Below, piece by piece: positions 41,036 through 47,528 of a DNA stretch of 47,528 bases. Made by a program: the position numbers and the translations under genes. Source of the DNA: SZUA-35 sp037969565 (GTDB lineage: Bacteria; Actinomycetota; Acidimicrobiia; Acidimicrobiales; SZUA-35). The first letter of the stretch is position 1. Each line of letters opens with the position of its first letter. The notes below the pieces were generated by a model that did no database searches, was not told the origin of the DNA, and saw nothing but the letters and a program-made list of their open reading frames with translations. Location of the stretch: contig JBBKXQ010000168.1 in NCBI GenBank assembly GCA_037969565.1, positions 1 to 47,528 of the forward strand, written 5' to 3'.

Positions 41036-42034
41036 ATGGATTTCGGCGTCGTATTCCAAACCGATCCGCCTGCGTCGCGCGTCATCGAACTCGCGCGGCA
41101 GGCCGAGACTCTTGGCTTCTCCCACGGATGGACCTTCGACAGTCACATTCTGTGGCAGGAGCCATACGTGATCTATTCCCAGATGCTGGCTGCCACCGAT
41201 CGCATGATCGTCGGTCCGATGGTCACGAATCCCGGCACTCGAAACTGGACCGTCACCGCTTCGCTGTTCGCAACACTCAACGACATGTTCGGCAATCGCA
41301 CGATCTGCGGAATCGGTCGTGGCGATTCAGCCATGCGAGTTCTCGGGCACAAGCCGGCGAAACTGTCGACGCTCAGCGAAGCCATGAAAGTCATGAAGGG
41401 CTTGGCCGAGGGCGAGGAAGTCACCTACAACGGCACGCAGCAGCAATTCCCCTGGGCCAAGCACTCCGAGTTGCCGATGTTGATGGCCGCCTACGGGCCG
41501 AAGGCGTTGGACCTCTGCGGTCGCGAAACCGACGGCTTCATTCTCCAACTCGCCGACCCGCAGATCGCCGAATGGACCATTGCTGCCGTGCGCCGGGCCG
41601 CCGAGGAAGCCGGACGCGATCCCGACTCGCTCTACATCTGTGTCGCCGCCCCGGCCTATGTCGGCGACAACATCGAACATCAACGAGACCAGTGCCGCTG
41701 GTTCGGCGGGATGGTCGGCAACCATGTGGCCGACCTGGTCGATCGATACGGCGACGAGAGCGGCTTGGTGCCCCAGGCGCTCACCGATTACATCAAAGGG
41801 CGCAAGGGCTACGACTACTCGGGCCACGGGAAAGCGGGTCACGACCACACCGACTTCGTGCCCGACGAAATCATCGATCGTTTCTGCATCCTCGGCACCG
41901 AAGCGCAACACATCGAGCGGCTGCAGGAGCTCGAGGCTCTCGGCGTGAATCAGTTCGCGATCTATCTGATGCATGATCAGAAGGACGAAACGCTCAACGC
42001 CTATGGGCAGCGCATCATCCCTCACCTCCGATGA
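41036..42034 (+). CDS. LLM class F420-dependent oxidoreductase in pyrimidine island
   Basis: This 332-residue luciferase-fold enzyme begins MDFGVVFQTDPPASRVIELARQAE and carries the Mer-like segments TNPGTRNWTVTASLFATLNDMFGNRTICGIGRGDSA and AAYGPKALDLCGRETDGFILQLADP. It resembles the CPS_4043-type subfamily of F420-related oxidoreductases, a recollection I cannot check here. GAAGG lies upstream of the ATG at 41036. It is embedded between mmsA and the importer genes on the same strand, so a role in pyrimidine, hydantoin or related ring catabolism is likely. Which step it performs is unknown; RutA, which opens uracil oxidatively, shares the fold but is FMN-dependent and longer. Confidence 0.88.
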   Translation: MDFGVVFQTDPPASRVIELARQAETLGFSHGWTFDSHILWQEPYVIYSQMLAATDRMIVGPMVTNPGTRNWTVTASLFATLNDMFGNRTICGIGRGDSAMRVLGHKPAKLSTLSEAMKVMKGLAEGEEVTYNGTQQQFPWAKHSELPMLMAAYGPKALDLCGRETDGFILQLADPQIAEWTIAAVRRAAEEAGRDPDSLYICVAAPAYVGDNIEHQRDQCRWFGGMVGNHVADLVDRYGDESGLVPQALTDYIKGRKGYDYSGHGKAGHDHTDFVPDEIIDRFCILGTEAQHIERLQELEALGVNQFAIYLMHDQKDETLNAYGQRIIPHLR

Positions 42035-42094
42035 AGAGCCTCCGATGAGCAGCCCGCCGATCGAGCCGATTCCCGTGAGAGGATTCGGGATCTG

Positions 42095-43000
42095 ATGCGT
42101 CGGATCCTTTCCTTTCTGGCCGTGCTCGGGGTCATCGTCGGCGGCTGGGAGCTCTACAAGTTCTTCGGTGAGAGCACGGGCTGGGAACTCCCGATCGGTA
42201 CCGACGATCTCACGATGCCTCATGCGTGGAAGATCATTGGATCATTCTTCGAGCCGGTGCAGCGGGGCAGCAGTGAGATCCTCGCCGTCTTCTTGTTGAA
42301 GTCGGCCTGGTTCACATTCAGAGAGGCCGCCCTCGGGTTCATCCTCGGCGCCTCCTTTGGCCTGACCCTGGCCGTGGTGATGCTGCGGTCGACCTTCCTC
42401 GATCGGGGTCTGGTGCCGTGGATCAACATCAGTCAAACCGTCCCCCTCATTGCGTTGGCCCCCATCGTCGTCACCTGGGGTCGCAACACGTTCCTGAGCG
42501 ACACGCAAGCTGTGTCTCTCATCGCCGCCTATCTCACCTTCTTCCCCGTTGCCGTGAATGGATTGGCCGGACTGAAATCTCCGAGTGAAGAGTCGCTCGA
42601 GTTGATGAGGTCGTTTGCCGCTCCTTGGCACCGAACGCTCATCCAGCTCCGACTCCCCGCAGCTCGCCCCTACCTCTTTCCAGCCTTCAAGTTGGCCGCC
42701 ACCCTCAGCGTGGTCGGTGCGATCGTCGGCGAGATCTCGGCCGGTGTCCGCGGTGGCCTCGGTCGGGTCATCCTCGACTTCGCCGGTCGCTACACCACCG
42801 GTCCCGAGAAGCTGTACGCCGCAGTGATCGCCGCCGGTCTTCTCGGAATGTTCGTCTTCGGCCTCACCAACGCCGTCGAGCGAATGGTCGTCAAGGGGCC
42901 GGGTACTTCGTCCGACGGTTCTCGTTCGGGAGGCTCCGGACCCCGTCAAACGATCCTGGGTCTGGCCAGGCGGGTTCTCGCTCCGGCGAGTGCATCGTGA
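42095..43000 (+). CDS. ABC transporter permease (SsuC/ThiX-like)
   Basis: This 301-residue importer permease has about six transmembrane helices and the BPD_transp_1 pattern, including the EAA-like loop ELMRSFAAPWHRTLIQLRLPAARPYLFPAFKLAA (about 170-203). NISQTVPLIALAPIVVTWG resembles the SsuC/TauC/ThiX family that imports sulfonates, nitrate, thiamine precursors or nucleobases. It forms half of a heterodimeric channel with the second permease. Its stop overlaps the ATPase start (GTGA). The C-terminal 35 residues are hydrophilic and unusual. Confidence 0.9.
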   Translation: MRRILSFLAVLGVIVGGWELYKFFGESTGWELPIGTDDLTMPHAWKIIGSFFEPVQRGSSEILAVFLLKSAWFTFREAALGFILGASFGLTLAVVMLRSTFLDRGLVPWINISQTVPLIALAPIVVTWGRNTFLSDTQAVSLIAAYLTFFPVAVNGLAGLKSPSEESLELMRSFAAPWHRTLIQLRLPAARPYLFPAFKLAATLSVVGAIVGEISAGVRGGLGRVILDFAGRYTTGPEKLYAAVIAAGLLGMFVFGLTNAVERMVVKGPGTSSDGSRSGGSGPRQTILGLARRVLAPASAS

Positions 43001-43779
43001 CCGGGCCAACGGCGGTTGCGATTCGGGGCGCGAGCAAAACGTTCAACGAAGGGAGCAAGGACGAAGTCTGCGCGCTCACCGGCATCGATCTCGACATCGC
43101 TCCGGGCGAGTTCGTGTCGCTCATCGGGCCGTCGGGATGCGGTAAGTCCACGCTCCTCCGACTCATCGCCGATCTCCTGCCGACTTCTGCTGGTTCGGTG
43201 GAAGTCTTCGGCAAGCCAGCAGCCCAAGCCCGGGTCGATCAGGACTACGGCATGGCGTTCCAGAGCGCCGGACTGTTCGAATGGCGCCGGGTTGCGGCCA
43301 ACATCGAGTTACCGCTCGAACTCATGGGCTGGTCGAAATCGGATCGTCAGCAGCGATCGGCCGAGATGCTCGAGCTGGTCAAGTTGCCCGAGTTCGGCGA
43401 TCACTATCCCTGGCAACTCTCGGGCGGCATGCAACAGCGAATTGCGATTGCGCGAGCGCTTTCGTTTCGGCCTCAGCTCCTGCTCATGGACGAACCGTTC
43501 GGGGCGCTCGACGAGATGACTCGCGAACACATGCAGAACGAATTGCTCGGGATCGTGGCCGAACTCGGAACGACCGTGGTGTTCGTCACCCATTCCATAT
43601 CCGAGGCGGCGTTCCTCTCGGATCGTGTGGTCGTGTTGTCGCCTCGACCGGGTCGGGTGCACGCAACGATCGACGTCGGGATCAGTGGTCGCTCCGACGA
43701 CACCCGGGAAGACCCCGAGTTCTTCGAGAAGGCAACCGAGATCCGCGAGTCGCTGCGCTCCGTCGGCGTCGCATCGTGA
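42997..43779 (+). CDS. ABC transporter ATP-binding protein (SsuB/ThiZ-like)
   Basis: This 260-residue ATPase powers the importer. Walker A is GPSGCGKS (44-51), followed by a Q-loop MAFQSAGLFEWRRVAANIELPLEL, signature LSGGMQQR, Walker B LLLMDEPFGALDEMTR and VTHSISEAAFLSDRVVVLSPRPGRV. These patterns are typical of SsuB/TauB/ThiZ-type ATPases. The GTG at 42997 overlaps the preceding permease stop by four bases, and its own stop overlaps the following permease start in the same way, so the three subunits are translationally coupled. Confidence 0.94.
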   Translation: MTGPTAVAIRGASKTFNEGSKDEVCALTGIDLDIAPGEFVSLIGPSGCGKSTLLRLIADLLPTSAGSVEVFGKPAAQARVDQDYGMAFQSAGLFEWRRVAANIELPLELMGWSKSDRQQRSAEMLELVKLPEFGDHYPWQLSGGMQQRIAIARALSFRPQLLLMDEPFGALDEMTREHMQNELLGIVAELGTTVVFVTHSISEAAFLSDRVVVLSPRPGRVHATIDVGISGRSDDTREDPEFFEKATEIRESLRSVGVAS

Positions 43780-44588
43780 TTGCTTCCGCCATGCGCAGGC
43801 TTGAACGAAGCGCGCCTCCCTTGGTGGTCGGGGCAGGATTCTTCGGGCTCTGGGAACTCTTCGTTCGAGTTTTTTCAATCGACGAGTTTCTTCTTCCGAA
43901 GCCCTCGTCGATCTGGTTTGCTCTGCGTGACGAATGGAATGGGTCCGAGGGGGGAACCCTCGGTACGGTGCCGCTCCGGCAGGCAGGCTTGAACACCGCC
44001 GGGATCGCCATCTCGGGCTTGTTGGTTGGTGTCTTGCTCGGGGTTCTCCTGGCTCTGGTCGTCACCCGCTTCGCCCGGTTCGGCGAGGCGGTCACACCCG
44101 TCGCCGTCGCTGTCAACGCCACGCCCATTGTTGCGCTGGCGCCCATCTTCAACGCCTGGTTCGGTCTCACCGACGTCAAGAGCAATCAGGCAGTGGTCGT
44201 TGCCGTGGTCTTCTTTCCCGTCTTCATCAACACGGCCAAGGGACTCACGCAAGTGCATCCCGACCAGATCGAGCTGATGCGTTCGTTCGGAGCATCGCCG
44301 TTCACGGTCCTCCGCAGGGTTCGCTTGCCCAACGCAATGCCCTTCTTTCTCACCTCACTCCGGATCGCGGCTCCGCTCAGCGTGATCGCCGCGATCGTTG
44401 CCGAATATTTCGGCGGGCCGACCAGCCGTCTCGGCCCGGTCATCACCCAGAACGCGAGTTTTGCCCGCTACGACGTGGCATGGGCCGCGATCGTGGTTGC
44501 GAGCGCGGTGGGTTTGGGTCTGTTTCTGGTGGCGGTCCTCGTCGAACGTGTGGCGATGCCCTGGAAGCGCCGGGACAACAAAACCTGA
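43776..44588 (+). CDS. ABC transporter permease (second subunit)
   Basis: This 270-residue permease has about six helices and the EAA-like segment ELMRSFGASPFTVLRRVRLPNAMPFFLTSLRIAAPLSVIAAIVAEYFGGPTSRLG. PVAVAVNATPIVALAPIFNAWFG parallels the first permease, consistent with an unequal pair forming a heterodimer. The GTG at 43776 overlaps the ATPase stop; an ATG at 43791 is an alternative. The gene ends 67 bases before the binding-protein gene, with no clear terminator between. Confidence 0.9.
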   Translation: MIASAMRRLERSAPPLVVGAGFFGLWELFVRVFSIDEFLLPKPSSIWFALRDEWNGSEGGTLGTVPLRQAGLNTAGIAISGLLVGVLLGVLLALVVTRFARFGEAVTPVAVAVNATPIVALAPIFNAWFGLTDVKSNQAVVVAVVFFPVFINTAKGLTQVHPDQIELMRSFGASPFTVLRRVRLPNAMPFFLTSLRIAAPLSVIAAIVAEYFGGPTSRLGPVITQNASFARYDVAWAAIVVASAVGLGLFLVAVLVERVAMPWKRRDNKT

Positions 44589-44655
44589 AGCCGTCTGTCC
44601 ACCCACTTCGTTTCGTGAAATCCTCGAGCAGTTGATCACCAAAAGGGAGAGATAA

Positions 44656-45810
44656 ATGAACAGTATCAAAAGGTCCGGATGGTGGCGTTTGGTCGCAGCA
44701 ACGATGGCGTTGGCCATGGTCGCCGCCGCTTGCGGTAGCGACGACGCCGATGTGGCGGTCGACGGTGCGGGCGACGGTGGCACCGGCGACGATGTCGCCT
44801 GCGAAACGGTCGACGAGGTCAGCCTCCAACTGCAATGGGTCGCGCAGGCTCAGTTCGCCGGCTATTACGCCGCCGTGGCGGAAGGTTTCTACGCTGATCG
44901 ATGTCTCGACGTCACGATCCTCGAAGGGGGCGTCGACATCGTCCCGCAGCAGCAGTTGGGATCGGGGGCCGCCGATTATGCGATCTCCTGGGTGCCGAAG
45001 GCGCTCGTGTCGCGAGAAGAAGGCATCGACATCGTCGATGTGGCCCAGATCTTCCAGCGGTCAGGCACCCTGCAGGTCTCGTTCGTCGACAATGGAATCA
45101 CGAGCCCGTCCGATTTGGCGGGCAAGAAAGTCGGCAGTTGGGGATTCGGCAACGAGTTCGAACTCTTGGCCGGTAGCCGAGCCAACGGGGTCGAGCCGGG
45201 AACCGACTATGAGATCGTGCAGCAGAACTTCGACATGCTGGCCCTCATCAGTGGTGAGATCGATGCGGCACAGGCGATGACCTACAACGAATACGCCCAG
45301 GTCCTCGAAACGGTCAACCCCGACACGGGCGAACTCTTCACGGCCGATGATCTGTCGGTCATCAACTGGAACGATGTCGGAACGGCCATGTTGCAGGACG
45401 CCATCTGGGCCGACGGGTCGAAGCTCGGCGATGCTGCCTACGACGACCAGACAACACGCTTCATCGCCGCATCAATCGAAGGTTGGGCGTGGTGCAGGGA
45501 CAACGCGGACGCGTGCGTCGCCGTCGTTCTGTCCAATGGATCGACCCTGGGCGAATCACACCAGGCATGGCAGCTCAACGAAATCAACAAGTTGATCTGG
45601 CCTTCACCTGCTGGCGCCGGCGTGATGGACCAGGGGCTCTGGGATCAGACCATCGAAGTCGCGACGTCCGAGGGTGTGCTGTCTGCGGCTCCCGATGCTG
45701 ATGCCTACACGACGAAATATGCCGAAGCGGCGAACGCGTTGCTCGACATCGATGCCGTCGGCGCGAGCTGGACACCAACGGAGGTGACCCTTCTGGAGGG
45801 CGGGTCCTGA
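44656..45810 (+). CDS. ABC transporter substrate-binding lipoprotein (NMT1/THI5-like)
   Basis: This 384-residue lipoprotein has lipobox VAAAC (Cys26) and an acidic Gly-rich linker to about residue 48. The binding domain begins VSLQLQWVAQAQFAGYYAAVAEGFYADRCLDVTILEGG, the signature of NMT1/THI5-like binding proteins that capture pyrimidine-type or flavin precursors, nitrate or sulfonates. The pathway context predicts a pyrimidine or a degradation product such as hydantoin as substrate. GGGAGA precedes the ATG. It is the last gene of the island on this strand and may be transcribed more strongly than the permeases. Confidence 0.93.
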   Translation: MNSIKRSGWWRLVAATMALAMVAAACGSDDADVAVDGAGDGGTGDDVACETVDEVSLQLQWVAQAQFAGYYAAVAEGFYADRCLDVTILEGGVDIVPQQQLGSGAADYAISWVPKALVSREEGIDIVDVAQIFQRSGTLQVSFVDNGITSPSDLAGKKVGSWGFGNEFELLAGSRANGVEPGTDYEIVQQNFDMLALISGEIDAAQAMTYNEYAQVLETVNPDTGELFTADDLSVINWNDVGTAMLQDAIWADGSKLGDAAYDDQTTRFIAASIEGWAWCRDNADACVAVVLSNGSTLGESHQAWQLNEINKLIWPSPAGAGVMDQGLWDQTIEVATSEGVLSAAPDADAYTTKYAEAANALLDIDAVGASWTPTEVTLLEGGS

Positions 45811-45832
45811 CAACGGCCAGGGGCGTCCTCGA

Positions 45833-46699
45833 TCAACGGCGGTAGTTGCGGATGATCGATGTTGCGTCCAAGCGGTTGTCGCCCGCCCGTTGTCGAACGC
45901 CCAGATGGCCCGACGTCAATTCGGTGAGCGGGACCTCAGACTCCAATCGAGCGGCTTCGTCTCGAACGAGTCCGAGGTCCTTCGCCATCCAGTCAACCGC
46001 AAAGCCGAAGTCGAATTCGTCGGCCACCATTGTTTGGCCCCGATTGCTCAGATACCAAGAGCCGGCGGCTCCCTTGGTGACGGCATCCAACACTTTGGCC
46101 ATGTCGAGCCCCGCCTTTTGCCCGAAGGCGAGGGCTTCGGCCGCCCCTTGGATCGCGCCGGCGCAGAGGATCTGATTCACCATCTTGGTCCGTTGGCCGG
46201 ATCCGGCTGGTCCCACCAGCACCGATGAGTCGGCGTAGGCGTCGATGATCGGAGCCGCGGCGTCGAAGTGCTTCGGCTCGCCACCGCACATCACCGACAA
46301 CGTTCCCTTCTCCGCACCCACCTGACCGCCCGAGATCGGCCCGTCGATGAATCCGACCCCGCGCTCGGCTGCGGCCGTTGCGAGTTCCTCGGCCAGCGAC
46401 GCCGAGGCGGTGGTGTGATCGACGATGATCGCGCCGGGTGCGAGTGCGCCGAGCGCTCCCTCGTCGCCGTAGATCACCGATCTGACGTCGTCATCGGCCC
46501 CGACGCAGACGAAAACGAAGTCGGCTCCGATGGCCGCTTCGGCCGGATCTGTTGCGACGGTGCCGTTGTGTTGCTCAGCCCATCGCCGACTCTTCGCCGA
46601 TGTGCGGTTGAAGACGCGCACGTCGTGTCCGGCCGCCGCCAGGTGTCCGGCCATCGGATAGCCCATGTTGCCAAGACCGAGAAATGCGCACGTTGCCAT
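45833..46699 (-). CDS. 3-hydroxyisobutyrate dehydrogenase-like NAD(P) oxidoreductase
   Basis: This 288-residue beta-hydroxyacid dehydrogenase has the Rossmann motif GLGNMGYPMAGHL (8-20), substrate-binding DGPISGGQVGAEKGTL (119-134), and catalytic Lys172 in GSGQRTKMVNQ. It can interconvert 3-hydroxyisobutyrate and methylmalonate semialdehyde, which is the substrate of the MMSDH encoded in the island, although tartronate-semialdehyde or succinic-semialdehyde reductases share the motifs. It is convergent with the binding-protein gene (22-base gap). The ATG at 46699 gives the correct distance to the Rossmann motif; an in-frame upstream extension is not conserved. Confidence 0.9.
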   Translation of the reverse strand: MATCAFLGLGNMGYPMAGHLAAAGHDVRVFNRTSAKSRRWAEQHNGTVATDPAEAAIGADFVFVCVGADDDVRSVIYGDEGALGALAPGAIIVDHTTASASLAEELATAAAERGVGFIDGPISGGQVGAEKGTLSVMCGGEPKHFDAAAPIIDAYADSSVLVGPAGSGQRTKMVNQILCAGAIQGAAEALAFGQKAGLDMAKVLDAVTKGAAGSWYLSNRGQTMVADEFDFGFAVDWMAKDLGLVRDEAARLESEVPLTELTSGHLGVRQRAGDNRLDATSIIRNYRR

Positions 46700-47318
46700 G
46701 GCCGAAGTGTGGCCCACGATGCCATCCTCTGCCACGTCCTTCAGGACTGTCGCAATCCCACATTCGTCGAATCGTCGATTGCTCGGAGTGCTGCCAGAAA
46801 GAAGCGGCTGTTGCCCAGTCCGCTCCCCACTGCCCCGAGACAGGAGACCGACGATCCGACGAATGTAGGATCGGACTTCGGACCAAACTCACATAGCCCG
46901 GCCCTCAGGGCGTACTCGGTCCACCCGAACGACTTGACTTCGCATGAGATGTGTCCGCCACACATGCTTCTGGCGGAGAATCAGTACGGCCAGGATCAAG
47001 AAGAGAATCGTCACGGGCAGCAGGTCGACGTCAACGGTGTTGCCCTGCATCCGCTGAGCCGACGGGCCTGATCGTGTTGTGGCCAATTCGGCCGCAACAG
47101 GAGCCGCAATGAGGGGAATGAACACCGCACGCCGCAGCATCGTCTTCGTCGAGAAGAAACGACGAGCGAAGCTTGCTCTCGCTCGAGTTCGTTCCACCGT
47201 CGCTGGTGGTAGGCGCGTGCGCTCCATGGGGCAAGCGTCGGAACTCGACGGTTGCGTTGTGAGGATCGAGGCCGAGGACTACCCACCGTGGTAGGTCGAG
47301 GCTGTCGCGAACCTACCA
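46700..47318. other. Sparse region with no confident gene
   Basis: These 619 bases hold no gene of clear family. One small open frame (46889-47140, minus) has weak coding support and is listed separately. I see no tRNA, strong terminator or mobile element. Two 10-base inverted copies of ACATTCGTCG lie about 100 bases apart on either side of 46800, of unknown meaning. Confidence 0.6.
46889..47140 (-). CDS. Possible small membrane protein
   Basis: The open frame gives 83 residues from ATG 47140. Two hydrophobic segments are predicted: about 4-18 (AVFIPLIAAPVAAEL) and about 46-58 (LLPVTILFLILAVLILR), followed by a basic tail. No ribosome site is clear and third-position G+C is only moderately biased. 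I recognise no family, and it may be spurious. Confidence 0.33.
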   Translation of the reverse strand: MLRRAVFIPLIAAPVAAELATTRSGPSAQRMQGNTVDVDLLPVTILFLILAVLILRQKHVWRTHLMRSQVVRVDRVRPEGRAM

Positions 47319-47325
47319 ATGGTGG
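47283..47325. promoter_or_regulatory. Imperfect inverted repeat over a start codon
   Basis: The arms CCACCGTGGTAGGT (47283-47296) and ACCTACCAATGGTGG (47311-47325) are nearly complementary, with a 14-base centre. The right arm contains the ATG at 47319 of the partial gene, so a bound regulator or RNA hairpin would block its start. Confidence 0.4.
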
Positions 47326-47528
47326 TGAGTGTCGATCGATTGCCTGTCCGGATCGGCCCGATTACCGACTCTGCCAACATGGCCCAAGACCTTCGATGGG
47401 AAACTGAACCGATCCGAGTGATGCTCTGCGAGGCACGCCGCGTCGTGGGCGAAGCCCTCAGCGGAACCCTCAACCGCGCCGACGGCCTCGAATGCCTCGG
47501 CATCGCCAAAACCTACGGCGCCGCACGA
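47319..47528 (+). CDS. Partial hypothetical protein (5' end only)
   Basis: The frame is open from ATG 47319 to the window edge, 70 codons without a stop. Later in-frame starts are GTG 47325 and ATG 47379. The visible sequence contains EPIRVMLCEARRVVGEAL, probably helical, with two Cys. High G+C at third positions in the last 150 bases supports coding. I do not recognise a family, and the start is uncertain. Confidence 0.45.
   Translation, partial: MVVSVDRLPVRIGPITDSANMAQDLRWETEPIRVMLCEARRVVGEALSGTLNRADGLECLGIAKTYGAAR

Overview
The window is high-GC DNA (roughly 60-65% G+C by eye) with strongly GC-biased third codon positions and frequent GTG/TTG starts. The gene content fits an actinobacterium: two luciferase-like enzymes of F420-dependent type, a wax ester synthase/DGAT-family acyltransferase, a 3Fe-4S ferredoxin, a Zn-ribbon/adenylate cyclase/AAA/TPR signalling protein and a MocR regulator. 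The style resembles free-living, possibly marine, Acidimicrobiia. That placement is inference from gene families, not from a marker gene. I see no rRNA, tRNA, CRISPR array, insertion sequence or phage gene.

Layout. 1-5.2 kb (minus strand): a secreted Ig-like repeat protein running off the left edge, a ClpP paralogue with its own promoter/operator palindrome, and an ABC ATPase plus large FtsX/MacB-type permease. 5.4-9.8 kb: a tiny membrane protein, NhaA antiporter, GH13 glucosidase and a divergent Nei/Fpg DNA glycosylase. 9.8-19.3 kb: the 1160-residue cyclase/ATPase/TPR protein, 1-Cys peroxiredoxin, LysM lipoprotein, RsgA GTPase, and a coupled pair of S9 peptidase and WS/DGAT acyltransferase. 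19.4-25.7 kb (plus): a ferredoxin, then a tightly overlapping cluster of five envelope genes: a secreted protein, a class A penicillin-binding protein, a membrane-anchored trypsin/HtrA-fold protein that has lost two catalytic residues, a membrane protein of unknown function and a secreted beta-rich protein. 25.7-34.3 kb: YihY/BrkB membrane protein, small membrane protein, an F420-type LLM oxidoreductase, a GNAT/CelD-like acetyltransferase, an SMP-30 lactonase-like protein, a winged-helix AAA ATPase and two MFS transporters.

34.3-46.7 kb is a coherent catabolic island for pyrimidine (uracil/thymine) breakdown by the reductive route. A divergent MocR-type regulator faces genes for beta-ureidopropionase, a class III aminotransferase, dihydropyrimidinase, methylmalonate-semialdehyde dehydrogenase, a second F420-type LLM enzyme and a complete ABC importer (permease, ATPase, permease, THI5/NMT1-like lipoprotein). 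A convergent 3-hydroxyisobutyrate dehydrogenase-like gene follows. The classical first enzyme, dihydropyrimidine dehydrogenase, is not in the window. The last 0.8 kb is sparse and ends in a reading frame cut by the window edge.

The least explained items are the pseudo-protease embedded in the PBP operon, the F420 enzyme and MocR regulator in the pyrimidine island, two distant hairpins sharing an identical core sequence, a 20-bp perfect inverted repeat, and a habit of in-frame short tandem repeats at gene ends.
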